64,000 bases of DNA from Limonium bicolor (lineage: Eukaryota > Streptophyta > Magnoliopsida > Caryophyllales > Plumbaginaceae), in contig CM041776.1 of the NCBI GenBank assembly GCA_023374045.1, positions 137,395,296-137,459,295 on the forward strand. The letters run 5' to 3'. The notes below the pieces were generated by a model. That model searched no databases, had not been told where the DNA came from, and was given only the letters and a program-made list of their open reading frames with translations. Positions 21,288-33,660 of the stretch are shown in pieces (the first letter of the stretch is position 1; the number at the start of each line of letters is the position of its first letter). The translations under genes were made by a program, and so were the position numbers.

Positions 21288-24200
21288 GGTAACACCCCCG
21301 AATAAGCATCCAACAATACAAATGTCGTTCCTCGCCATATTACAAGTCAACTATGCAGCGGAAATAAACTCCATCCGGGTGTCACAAACGCCACCACCCA
21401 CGTGGTTGACACGACCACTCTTCCAACACCAAGTTATGGTCTGTATGACTGGAAACAACCCTCTCTCAAAACTCATATACACTTTAAAATACAACTCCCA
21501 AATGCCGAGTGTCTACAACAAAATTAGTATATCATAATCTAAAAATTACATCTCAGGTTTAGTAACATCCATACACTGAACATACTACTATAACTCAAAA
21601 GTCATGCCCTGATGGACTACCCCCATGGTAGCCATCCCGCCTACGCTCCGTTATCGTCCGACACAATACCTGTAAAAATTGGGTTATAAAGGACTCAGCA
21701 AACTACGCTGAGTATGAACGTGTGTAGCCCGTATGTTGCCGGGCCACACGACTACTTGGTCAAACATTATTAATTCAATTTACATGCTATAATAAAGCAG
21801 TAAAGCACACCACAACACATCATTACATCATACACACTTGAAGGTAGCATATCAAGATTAACAAGCAACCAAGCACAACTTGCAAGTAGCATAGAACGTT
21901 AAACACGCCATCCAGCACAATAAGCTGTTAATGTAGCAACAACAATCAAGTAATTCATAGGACGTGTGCGTGGGTACCTTATGCCGATGATCCTCACTAT
22001 GGGATCATTCTAGAGGTTACGTATTGTTTTCTTGTTCTCATTGCACAAGTTTACCTTCCTTCTCTTGCACCGAGTCCAGGGTTATAGGTTAGACCCGAGA
22101 GACTATTATGTAGGTGCTATTCAGCTCTTGTTTCTTAAGGAATCAGATTTGTGAATTTTCTTATTTGCTTGGTCTCATTACACATGTTTTCCTTTATTCT
22201 CTGGCACCAAGTAAGGGGATATAGGTTAGATCCTGAGCCTTTATTATGTAGGTGCTAATCATTCGTTGTTTCTTTAAGGATTATTTGTGAATTCTCTTAT
22301 CACCACAATTTGGAGAACATCTTCTCCATAGCCACTCCTCCATTCCAGACGTCATATGTCGAGAAAGAGGGGTCATCTCTAGACCCCAGGGTGTGCTCGC
22401 TAATCCTCCAGTCCCGGCGTCATACGTCGAGACAGAGGTCATCTCTCGACCCCAGGAAGCGCTCCACAATAATAACAATAGTTGGTCGAAGGATCTGATG
22501 CAGATACCAACTCCCGAGCGTCTCCAAACCACGCGGCCCGAGAATTCTTCTTCCCGGATTATCCATATGATCCATCAGCTGGTACTTACTTATTATATAT
22601 TTATTTATTTATTTATTTTTGTCAGCTCGACACCATTGTGGGTGTCGATAGTAGTCCTCACTAGGGTATTCACTTATCATAAATATCTTGACACCATAGT
22701 GGGTGTCCTTAGGAGTCCTCTATAGTTAGGGAGGAGTTTTCTCATTGTGTAGTCTTTTGGTTTGTTTACATAGTTCGTCAAGCTTCATCCTCAAAGCTCC
22801 ATAAACTGATAAGGGACTACACTACTGTGTGCGCGCAGTAATTGCAACATGATATATCTCAAGCAGATAAGCAATCACACAAGCAATCCATTCGATGCTT
22901 AATCTTATGGCCTTGTCAAACAAAGCACACAGCACAAACCCGTGTTTACACGGCAACATATGAACACACATGTCCATACCTGGTTCAGAAGCAAAGGGTT
23001 GTCTCACACACAGGGTCCCGGTCGGCGTGTTACAGCCCTTGGTCAGTTCGTCAAAGACTTCTCCCCATCCTCACGGTTTGGTTGTTGTTTGCAGAGCTCC
23101 AACCGCACTACTCAGCAGGGCAGCACGCTCACTATCTTCCGAGACTAGTTGGTCTCTGTTTGCTGTTGCCGAGCTGGACGAGAAGGGAGCTCAAGGTGTG
23201 GCGGTGTTGGTGTTGCTGCTTGCACGTCCACCGTGATCGGGCTTGGAGGTGGTTGTTATATACTACGACAGGAAAGGAAGGGAAAAGTAGTTGGTTTTGT
23301 TTTTAGTCTGGCAAGTTGTGAGAAAAAGGGAAGCTCAGGCGATGGTTTTGTTGTTGTTTACCGCACCAGAATGAGGGGTGCAAGTGGTACGCTCATCGTT
23401 GTCCGTTTTGGGCTGCATATCATCGTCGGTTTACTTTCTTTCCTTGCTCACTACCGAGACAGGTGAGTCCAAGCTAGTTTGCTGTTGTCTTCTGTAGTTG
23501 CGGGAATGAAGGAGAAACGGCTGCAGTCGTGTGGTCTGAACGGAGGAATGAAGGTCTGATATTATTGCTGGTTGTTGTGGGTTTACTGCAAGTGAAAAGA
23601 AGAGAACATAAATAAAAATGGAGCTATCCCAGTTTCTGTTTACTGCACTCTGTCAAATGTAAACAGAGGGAAAAGAACCATGTTAGCCGCAGCCTAGAGG
23701 AGAGAGCAGGGACTTGTGGGTTTTCAGTTTTCATGCAGAGGGTGAACCTGTGTTTGTTGCTATCGTTCTTGTTGTTCTCCGCCCAAGGAAATGGAAAGGA
23801 AGATAGCAGTGCGGGTATCATGTGGATGTTTTAGTAGTTCATGGGAACGGCTTGAGGAGGTTTGTGCCCGCATGTGGAAAGAAGAGAAAGGCTGCTTCGG
23901 TGTTTTTTTTGTCTGGTGCTGGTTCGCCTTGCACAGAGGAGGGGAATGTGTGTTTTCAGTTTTGATTGGGAATTGAAACAAAGGCGTTTGTGCCAAGATG
24001 AAAAGGAGTGCAACTGTCGTTTGTTCAGTCGCGAGTCTGAGGATGGTGGGTGATTAAATACTAGCTAATGTGCTAAGCAACCACCCTTGTGCTCTGCTGC
24101 TAGCTGCTGGTATGTGAATACAACAGAGATATTGTTGTCGGGGAATGCACATTTCCCTTCCCCAGAGCGCGCCAGTAATTGAAATAAGAAGAGCAACTTG

Positions 24201-25204
24201 TGTCTGGCGCTTAGTGTTGCAGAGGAGAATCGAAGACGTGGAGTATGGTGCTCTGTTGCAGTCTTTGGAACTGATAATGGGTTTTAAGGTGCTAAATGGG
24301 AGTTTGTGAGTTTAATTTTTTTTCCAATCAAATCTGTCATGAAGGCCGGCTATTTGGGCAATGATTCGGACAGCATGGGAGCTAGAGAGGAGGTGTTAGC
24401 ACCCGTCATGAACAAGGGAACTACCATGGCTGGGGACCGGTTGCTTGATATAAGTGCGAACAGGCTCAGGTGAGGGGTCGTGCTGCTGTACCATTTTTTT
24501 ATAAATCAATTGGGTTGCTTCATTTGTTTGAGGTGTAGGTAGTTACTGAATACGAGCTCAGCTCACCCGGTTAAGACGTTCCTAGGTATACGAGAGGTAT
24601 GGGTTTGAACCTCAGCGGGAGCGTCTTTGCTCTTTTTTTTTTTCTTTTTTTTCTTTTTGTATAAGTTATAGATGCTTATTTATATATGTAAGACCATATA
24701 ATATACGTCGCGTAATTAATTTTATACGTGATTACCTCATTTTGTGACGTTGTTAGTTATTTATACGTACATGTCTATATATATATGCCCCTTTTATTTT
24801 TGTCAAGTTTTAGTTATCTGTAACTATGCGACGTTATTATTTATTATCTACGACGTTGAAGAATTGTAACGTTGCATATATGTATTCTCATAAACTTACA
24901 TATATAAGTACGTGACCGTATTAATACGTAACGTTGTCATGTTTCCGGACATGTATTACCAATTTAATTGTTCGTACATTATTATATGTCCGAATATACA
25001 ACACGATATTGTCGGATAATCTCCTCGCGTTTATGATTTTATTCATATGAGCTTATATTTGCGTATCACATACCGATATGTATACGCGGTGTAAGTACCC
25101 GTTGGATCTATATTTTAAATACCATCAGGTTTTATATGCAATTGTTGCACATGATTTAATTTAAACTTCACTAATTTAAACTGCTAATTATTCGGGGTAT
25201 TTCA
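21288..25204 (-). repeat. Element B 5' LTR, 3917 bp
   Basis: This is the second copy of the 12446-16387 LTR. Its plus-strand start is GGTAACACC, so the terminal TG has become GG by one change. It ends GGGGTATTTCA before the target duplication CAAGC. It has the same internal order of repeats, TATA-like site (23256-23262), tRNA-like block (24555-24657) and AT-rich tail. Single-base length differences from the other LTR are frequent. Confidence 0.9.
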
Positions 25205-25209
25205 CAAGC

Positions 25210-26251
25210 CTGAAAAGATTGATGTCTATACTGAAAGGGTATGTAAAGAGGATGAAAATAAGCTAAGGGAACTAAGGAACAAAACCAGAATGAAGAGAAT
25301 CAAGGTTTGCTAGTTTAAAGCATGATTTTTTCCTTAGAAGTTAATTAAGCTTACTTCTCTTCTCCTTTGAGTTTTCAACCGAAAAACACCTCAACTTCAA
25401 ACACCAACTCGTACTAGAAGGCTGGATGGAAATGGAATAGATTAGATCAATGGAAAGAAGAAGAAAAGAGGAAGAAGATGGTTATAACCATGCTTTAAGA
25501 TCTTACCTTGATCAAGATGGGTTGTTTCTTGGAAGTTGGTTGCTCCTCATGGTTACGGAGGAAGGAAAGGGAGGGTTTGAAGCTTGTGTTCTCAGATGGG
25601 AGAAGATAATGAGGAAAAAGAGTGAATTTTGGCTTATAAAGTAAGATAAGGATAAATTATGGAATAGTCATACGATGAGTCATAAGGAGATATTTTGAGC
25701 TTGCTTAAGGGAGGGGGAAACCTCCTAAGCTTCCGGATAAGGATGGTCAAGTTCAAGGGGTAAGTATTGACCGTTGCTAGATTAGGTATTAAGTGTTAAA
25801 TTTCACTATTTGGGCACTATTCACAATTGTTGCACATATTTCTAATTTTTAAATTTTTGAAACAATCTTTAATGTGGACTTCTAATGTGGTGCATGTACA
25901 TTAAGATATTTAAGGGTAATGAAAAGCACTAAAAATAACAAAACTCATCATTCGGAACTATCTCTAAAAAATGTGCTTTAGAAGTTTTAAAGGACATTTT
26001 ATGTTCTAAGGTGTTTTTGAGCTTGGTTTTCTTTTATAATGGTTTTATTATGCTCATTAATTAGTTATAATGCTTAGGAGTTAAATTTGGATCCTAAGGA
26101 GTTCATTTGGGCATAATTTTGCCCTAAATGGTCAAAGGTGTAATTTTTGCTTTATGTTGACCATTGTTATTTTTAATGGTTTTTAAGGCATGTTAGGCCT
26201 TAATCTATTGATTAGATATTTAATAAATGTTTAATTAGTTGGGGTATTTCA
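25210..26251 (-). repeat. Element C 3' LTR, right fragment
   Basis: This continues the LTR broken by B and ends GGGGTATTTCA at 26251, followed by a polypurine tract. The last 450 bases align with the end of element D's LTR: AAGTTCATTTGGG, CCTAAA-GTCAAAGGTG, GGCATGTTAGGCCTTAAT and GATTAGATATTTAAT in the same order. A possible TATA-like ACTTTATAAGCC in sense is at 25634-25645. Short frames such as 25450-25644 have no domain. Confidence 0.8.
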
Positions 26252-26288
26252 GTCTACCACCCCCCTTAAGCAGACATCGTCCCGAAGT
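26252..26288 (-). promoter_or_regulatory. Element C 3' polypurine tract and preceding hairpin
   Basis: In sense CTTAAGGGGGGTGGTAGAC lies against the LTR start. The upstream arms GACTTCG and CGATGTC are an imperfect form of the hairpin seen intact in D. Confidence 0.8.
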
Positions 26289-26781
26289 CGTCTTTCTCGA
26301 ATAGATTACAATAACAACCCGAATAACCCATAATGTACATCTATGTGATGTAACATTCACGCATAATGTGTTGTGCTTATACATCACATATCCCTCAATT
26401 GTGGTGTTAATTCATGTATATGAATGTAGGCGATCCATCAACACCGTCATTTCCTATCAGTTCTACAAACCCTGACAACCTCATCGAGGTGTCCATATCA
26501 TTTAACATTCCACGTTCCACTGTTCCATAACTATGATCCATTCAGTATCTAAATGATACTACATGCGATGAATTCATAGGAAACACAAAATATATATATC
26601 ACAGTATCTTAAACGGATACTACATTCATGAAGGTATACATATCGTCAAACAAGTATCTCTTCTGATACGTACATACATACACATACAAGTGTGCAATGC
26701 ACATACAAGCAAACAAAAAACAAGTATGCCTCGCATGCTAATATACAAAACCTAGTGCACATAGGTGCATAGCCAAGAGGC

Positions 26782-26818
26782 TCTACCCCCTTATTAAAAA
26801 GGTTACGCCCCCGTACCC
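26782..26818 (-). promoter_or_regulatory. Element C internal second polypurine tract with hairpin
   Basis: In sense GGTACG-GGGG-CGTAACC (26801-26818, one unpaired A) precedes TTTTTAATAAGGGGGTAGAG. The pol stop codon TAA (26803-26805) lies inside the hairpin. Confidence 0.7.
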
Positions 26819-27123
26819 CACAAGTATACACAGACGCTCTCGAAGAGCGCTGGATACTTGGCTCTCATGGAGTCCTCCAACTCCCATGTGGACTCTTCGA
26901 CCTCATGGTTCGACCAAAGGACTTTGACCATGCGGATGGTCTTGTTCCTGGTCTCCCGCGTCTTCGTGTCGAGAATGCGGAGCTGAGTCTCCTCATATCT
27001 GAAAGACGGGTCGAGCTCTAAGTGCTCTGGTTGCAAAACATGCGAAGGGTGAGGCATGTACTTCTTCAGCTGAGAAATGTGGAATACATCATGCACTCTC
27101 CCGAGCTCAGCATGAAAGTCTAA
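26803..27123 (-). pseudogene. pol: Element C pol 3' end: integrase tail and chromodomain
   Basis: From 27123 the frame reads DFHAELGRVHDVFHISQLKK, then HPSHVLQPEHLELDPSFRYE and a chromodomain: QLRILDTKTRETRNKTIRMV, then LWSNHEVEESTWELEDSM and RAKYP, ending at TAA 26803. This part is open without a break. It is continuous in frame with the integrase segment that resumes at 57298, once element D and one copy of TCTAA are removed; the residues before the break are ...VDPLAYRL. A chromodomain of this type is thought to steer integration to heterochromatin, which fits the nest seen here. Confidence 0.9.
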
Positions 27124-30100
27124 TGTAACACCCCTCTCCACAATCATGTAATAATCCCTCACGTAGCAATAAATAAAACGTCTCGCAGCGGAAAATAAAT
27201 CACAATTACAACACTCACTCGGGTGTCACCGGCAATTACTCGCCCATGCGAGCAACGAAGCCAAACTACATCCAATCTTCCAACATAAACAAACAGCTAA
27301 CCGCCGTGATAACGAGAAAACTCCTATACATCATACTAAGTCTATAAACCATTAGCTTCGACAAGTGAGCGTCTACCCAATCCTGAAAATACACAACCTT
27401 ACCATAATACAATTCACCATCTTCATTGTCGTATAGACAAACTCCATGCGCAGTAGTAATTAAAGTAAAACTCCATTTACCCTGTTCCCGCTCTTCGGCA
27501 TCGACAATAATCAACAACCTGAAATGGTGTAGTATCAGCGATAGACGCTGAGTATGCCGGCCTGGACCCTAATGGTCACTTGTCATTTTAACCATCTATT
27601 TTAGATTGGTTTCATGCTTTACCATTTTACAGTTATAAACAACACTGCAATAATAAATGTATAGTATACATAATCATCGATCCAAATATTCATAAACATT
27701 TAATCATCCATCCAATCCAACATTCATAAATATTTCAAACACATTTCTATATCGAACGTATCGAATGATCCAGTATAAAGTACAATGTACCAATGCCGTA
27801 GCATTCACCATCCATTGTTAATTTAATTTAGTTTGGCCTTCAAGGCCCCATCCATATGTACAATGTACATTCACTGTAGCGTACAATTTCATATTTAATT
27901 TACCTTAGCCTTGTAGGCTCCATCCAACCATGTTTAATTATTATTATCAGTTGGGCGTCATGTTAGGACAAGCCGATAACCTCACCATGGACAGTAGTCT
28001 CCCGTACACACAAAGGTGCTCATTTCGCCAGAGGTCCGAAGGCCCTGACTCTCTATGCCTCGTATACGTCCATAAAAGGCCGTAGCCACCTGATCCACGA
28101 TCCAGTTTGGGCTCGTTGGATATAACCTGGAGCGGAATCCAATTAGAAACCTCTCAGTGATCACAAATGCGCAACCAAGTAGTTCGTAAACCACCGGATT
28201 CCTCACCTCAACTCATACCATCTCTCTCATAATGTTTAAGATCTGCTCTTAGTCTTATGGAGGAATATAATTTATTAATCAGCGGCCCAATGGGTCACGC
28301 ATACCTAGAAGTAATCTAGGTTATATTCATGTTCGAGATCCATGCTCTAGAGACCGACAATGTCATGACTCATCCCTAAGTGTTTTACTTAGGTTACCAT
28401 ATACTTAATATTAATATCATGGTATTATATCAAGTAACCGTCATGTCATCACAATAACGTAATGCATGTTTATATAAGTCGATCTATAGTCAACGTAGTG
28501 TGTAGTCCAGTAGGACGCTCGTGCATAAGTAAATAATGCAGTAACACTTAAACACATACATGTATCCACACACATAACACACAAGTTATATCAACCAAAT
28601 CCGAGCCCAAGGATCTTCCTTAGGACAACTCGGATCAAACCCCTTTACATACCGTTCACCCTGATCGTATTACGGTGGAGTATGAATCAGCAAGATCCTA
28701 TGCTCCGTATAGTCCCACTAGCTCGTCAAGCGTCCTTGTCAGGAGTATAATCTAAACGGTAATAAAACTATATAGGTCTGTCTCCATGACTACTACATCC
28801 GGTATTTCCGAATAACAGTAACCCCGACAATTCACCCCTGTTTTCTACCGTTGTTTTTTACGGTTTCTCTAAAACAGTCGGCTTTGTTACTTTTAAACTC
28901 GTATGTCAAAATATTTCAACTGTCAAGTTTAATTCATTATTTTTCTTTAATCTTATCCACCATTAGTATAGGTACATAACCTATAGTTGCATGTATGCAT
29001 GCATGATTATATTATATTACATATTTTTTGTATTGTATCATGTATCATTCTCCCCATCCATAATATACAATTATTTAATCCATTATCTTTAGCAAATAAT
29101 ATTTGCATCCAAAACTCATAACTTATAGTTCGTAACTATTTTTGTAATAACACCACCATTATATTATATGGTTTCCAACCATAACATATACCCATCCTTA
29201 TATACATTATTCTTGTGTATGTATATATTTACCACGTAGGTAATTCCCATGAGTTTAATAAACTCTTATATTTTATGTTACTTTTTATCATCTTTATTGG
29301 ACGATTATTCCCATTAGTTGTATTACAATATACAACTTATATTAAGATTATTATCCTAATATGAGTAACATTTTATGTTGTATAATTACAACTCCTAAGG
29401 TTTATTCGATAAATACCTTAGTTTATAAACCCCCTTTATTTATAGTACGTCACATTATTTTATGTGAATATCCTTACTTATGTTAATTCCATCTAAACCA
29501 TATAATTGTTATAACATTTATAACATAGTAGATCATAGTCTAAAATTCATTTTCCAACCTTATTATTACGGTACAACACTATAGTTTATTTAAATTCCAT
29601 TTTTGACCACATAACATTATGTAATGTTATACCATATTCTAATATCATTTGATATGATATTTTTACTTCCTTTAACTTATAACCTATAGTTTTTTTATAC
29701 AAAACTATTTTATATTGCCTCTTAGGCACCATAAGAAAATCTTATTCTTTTCCATAACCATAGTTTCACTTATTTACAAATCACCACTTAATTTATCCAT
29801 GTTATATATACCATTTATATAACTTTTAACCTTATAGAGGAGCATAACCTATGGTTATTTTTATAAATTCCGAACAGGCCCTTGTGCTGTTTTATAATTG
29901 CCATTTGGCCCTATTTATAACATATAGTTTTACCATATCATAAAAACCATATATTATACACATATCTTAATTAATACTCTTATATAATTCTAAAAATCTC
30001 CAATTTTCTCCAAAGGGTTATAAATATCCTTATTAACCCATATATAATCGGTTTACTATACCACCCCATCTTTTTTCCAAAGTGTCATAATGACATAATA

Positions 30101-32752
30101 ACTATATATTATACATATATAGTTCATTTTAATTCCGAAATCAACCCGATAAATTCCTAAAATTCCTAATAGCCCATGGGTGATTAAAATACCATTGTAC
30201 ACCCTTAATTTTTTGGTAATACCATATTTACCATATATGTTATAAAAATATTACCATAAGATACTTATCTTTATTATGAAACCTTAAATAAGTTATTTAA
30301 CTTATCTAATTTGGTCAAAACCTACCATATGGTCAAGGTTGACCTCCTAATATTTCCTTGACCCTTAATTCCTTATAATTACGATTTCACCCCTAAGTTT
30401 CCAAAATTCACCATTTAAACCCAAAACTTTATATAATCTTATAAACTTATTTTAAATCCTTTTAACCTCTAATTTTTGGCCTTATTTTTATAAAGCCCCT
30501 AAATTTAATTTAATTACACTAACCCCCATTTCTTTTCGGTAATAATTATATCACACTAAACTTAAATAAAAGCTTGTAAATGCATAAATAAATGGCCTAA
30601 AGTACATGGCCTTATTACAAACATTGGCTTGCAAAATAAATTACACATAAATGTCCCAAAAAAAATACTTATAAATCTCGGCCTCACCATAAATTTTTCA
30701 TTTAATTACCAACATTCCACATAATGTCTTAAATTTGACAATTATGCTTGTTTAATTACTTATAAAATTTATTAAACCATTTCTTATCTTTTTAAGGTCA
30801 AACATGACCTTATTATACCTCTTCACTCACGACAATTAATTAGAATAGCTTAAACTTGTATTATGTATCAAGTTAAGGTTTTAAGTAATTTATACCTGGA
30901 TTTAGCTTAGATAGAACCTTGTTTGGTTCGGCCACCTTAAGTAGAAATTCTCCACAGCTTGATTCACTTGTCTTCATGTAGAAAACAAGACATGATTAAA
31001 CTCCACACATGAGCTAACCATGAGAAGTAATTTAAGTCATGAAAATCATTGATTTTTACCTTAGATCTTCAAGCTTGTTAGAGATCTACTTCGGCCCTAT
31101 TTTTCCAGCAAGGAAAGAGTATCAAAACTCTCTTAAAAACAAGGCATAAAACCGTGGGTAGTTAGCTTGGAATATGACTAAGATTTACCTTGTTTAAGAT
31201 GCCAAAAATGGTGTTTTTGGCTTGGATCTAGCTACTCCTTGTAGATCTTGGTATACCAACTGAATATTCATGAAAAGGAGAAGAATATAAAGCTAGGGAA
31301 CCAAGGTTTTCAACTGAAATTCATAAGGAAGAAGAGATAGTGCTTAGAGCACATTTTTACCTTAAATGGTCAAGACTTGAACTTTCCTCCTTAGATCTTG
31401 TTATGGCCGAAATTTATCCTTCCTTTAACCTCCAAAACACTCTACATAGATGTATAGAAAAGGTTGGAGTGTAGATCAATGGAAAAAAGGAAGGAAAGAT
31501 GAAGAAAATGGGCATTTTTATGCCTTAGGAGCTTACCTAGAGCTTGAGCTCTCATCAATGGTGCTTGGAGTGCTTACCTACGGTTGAGAGGAAGCCAAAG
31601 AGAGGGTTTGGCAAGGAGTCCCACGGTTGGAATGGGACTAATGAGAAAGAATGACCTAATTTGGCTTAAAAACCATTTTTGCATTTTTTTTATGATTTTA
31701 TTGATTTGATGACTCACCAATGCTTGATTGTAGTTGTACAATCGGTGGAGACAAAGCAAGGAGGCAGCCGGCCTAGGTTGAGAAAGGTGGTGAGTAGTTT
31801 AGACATAATTGATTCAATTATGTAATTATATGTTAGTTTAATCAATTAATGAATAGGTGAGTCACTCTCCTTGTCTTGTTCTTGCTTGGAGCACCGTGTA
31901 ACAAGGAGGAAATGAGGCTCCTCAATCATCTGGCTCATCACATGGGTAAGCAAGTGGTAGACAACCTTTTAGTTTTATATGTTAAAGTTCACTTTTTCTT
32001 ATTTTATGCAAAAGTAAGGTGGTATATTAAATTGTCACATGGAAATTGTCTCTTGGTCTGTTAAGAGACTTATTCCACCGATTTTATGTAGTCCAATTCG
32101 TGGTCAATGGTCAACATTGACCAACTTAGTCAATGTTGACCCAAACGGGCCCCACTTTAGGGTTTTATTAATATTTTAATATTAAATTTGTAAAAATTTG
32201 TAAATTCTTGGAATTAAATTCCTAATATGATATATATATATGTTATCATATTAAAGGTAATTATAACCTTTTAGCCCATTTAAAACCAATTTAGAAGGCA
32301 ATTTCACAAAAATGTGCTTTAAGGAGTTTTAGTGCACATTTTGTGTCACAAGGTGTTTCTGAGCTTGGTTTTTTTGAAAACGGTTTTTTTTGTCTTCCTT
32401 ACATGATATTTGATCATGGTATCCAATTTTATATCATTTAGAGGTCATTAGACCTTTAAGGTTTCTTAGAGCACATTTTGCCTTCTTAACCTTGAAGCAT
32501 TAAAGTGCTTGTTCTTTGTGTTGGAGTGTTGTCCAACAATTGTAATATTTAGTAATGTGTTTAATATGCTTAGGACAAAATTTTAGGTCCTAAGAAGTTC
32601 ATTTGGGTATTTATTTACCCTAAACAGTCAAAGGTGCAACATCTTGATTTGTGTTGACCACTGTTGTTCTCAGTTGACTTTTAAGGCATGTTTAGGCCTT
32701 AATTAATGTGATTAGATATTTAATCCATGTTTAATAAGTTTGGGGTATTTCA
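27124..32752 (-). repeat. Element D 3' LTR, 5629 bp
   Basis: It runs from TGTAACACCCC to GGGGTATTTCA, matched by 51649-57292. Sequence is AT-rich, with long stretches of TTATA- and CCATA-like words and no gene. A chance frame near 27982-28206 and others have no domain. The LTR is at the upper end of lengths known for plant LTR retrotransposons. Confidence 0.9.
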
Positions 32753-32786
32753 ATCTACCCCCTTAAAAGACTTCGTCCCGAAGTCT
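32753..32786 (-). promoter_or_regulatory. Element D 3' polypurine tract and preceding hairpin
   Basis: In sense the hairpin AGACTTCG-GGA-CGAAGTCT (32768-32786) is followed by TTTTAAGGGGGTAGAT and the LTR. The 8-bp stem is perfect and differs from B by a paired change. Confidence 0.85.
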
Positions 32787-33400
32787 CTTAATCATATTGG
32801 TATGTATATAAATGTATAACTACTACCATTATTCCCATAATGTATATCTATGTGATATATCAATTACACACATCGTATTGCGCTTATACAGCACATAGCC
32901 ATCACGTTGTGGCGTTAGTTCCATCATATATGGATATAGGTGATCCATCAGCACCACCATTTCCTATCAGTTCTACCAACCCCTGACAACCTCCCTGAGG
33001 TGTCCATAACATACCATCGTTCCACATTCCATATTTAATGATTCATTTCGTATCTAGGCGATACCATATGTAATCATTCTATAAAGCAATATGAATACAT
33101 ATCACAAATAGCATAAGAAAAGTGTTACACACATGGTGTAAACACAACATTCATATAGGTATCTCGTAAGATACATACATACAAGTGTACATCACACACA
33201 AACATACCAAACAACGCACACCCCGCGTACCAAACATAACCCACAAAACCAATCACTATATGTTATGCATACTTAACAATTCACTGTATGTCATGCATAC
33301 TAAACAAACAACCTCGTATGCCCCGCACACCACCAATACCTTGTATGCAATGCATACGAAAACACCACAATTTAGTGCACACACGTGCACAACAAGAGGC

Positions 33401-33436
33401 TCTACCCCTCTTAAAAAGGGTTACGCCCCCGTACCC
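33401..33436 (-). promoter_or_regulatory. Element D internal second polypurine tract with hairpin
   Basis: In sense GGTACG-GGGG-CGTAACCC precedes TTTTTAAGAGGGGTAGAG. It is about 645 bases before the 3' tract and keeps its form although pol is lost. Confidence 0.72.
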
Positions 33437-33660
33437 CACAAGTATAATACAACCGCTCAACAAGTAGCGCTGGATACTTGGCTCTCAAAGAGTTCACCAA
33501 CTCGTGGATTATCCTCATATCAGAGAGATGGGTATGACTCTAACCCTTCTGGGCTCCACAATACCTAAAGGGTGAGGCACTAACTATTTGTGCTCTCTCC
33601 CAAGTTCGTTCTTATGGGCCCACTCGCTCCGTATGAGGTGTAGACCCATGAACATAGGCT
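33437..33660 (-). pseudogene. Element D remnant of chromodomain region
   Basis: The plus-strand words GCGCTGGATACTTGGCTCTC, then CACCAACTC, CTCATATC, GGGTGAGGCA and TGCTCTCTCCCAAG correspond in order to the chromodomain and integrase tail of C at 26850-27120, with large internal deletions. No frame is left. Confidence 0.6.

Larger units (their letters stand above)
12446..25204 (-). mobile_element. Element B: non-autonomous Tekay-like LTR retrotransposon without gag or pol
   Basis: Two LTRs of 3942 and 3917 bp flank a 4.9 kb internal region, and the target duplication CAAGC is perfect (12441-12445 and 25205-25209). The primer site and polypurine tract show minus sense. No frame above about 110 codons exists internally and none resembles gag or RT. 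A decayed chromodomain stub at 17100-17265 shows descent from a chromovirus. By eye the first 195 bases of the two LTRs differ at about six substitutions, mostly transitions, plus one indel, suggesting moderate age. It must borrow proteins from a relative. Confidence 0.88.

Noticed and set aside
20981..21316. A 111-codon minus-strand frame at the start of element B's interior, considered as a gag start
   Set aside because: It begins in the LTR, spans the primer site and has no Gag-like residues; the aligned region in element E is not open.
27982..28206. A 74-codon frame in the D LTR
   Set aside because: It is disrupted in the other LTR copy and has no domain.
33185..33568. A 127-codon plus-strand frame in element D
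   Set aside because: It is composed of low-complexity Thr/His/Asn sequence and reads antisense through the internal polypurine signal.
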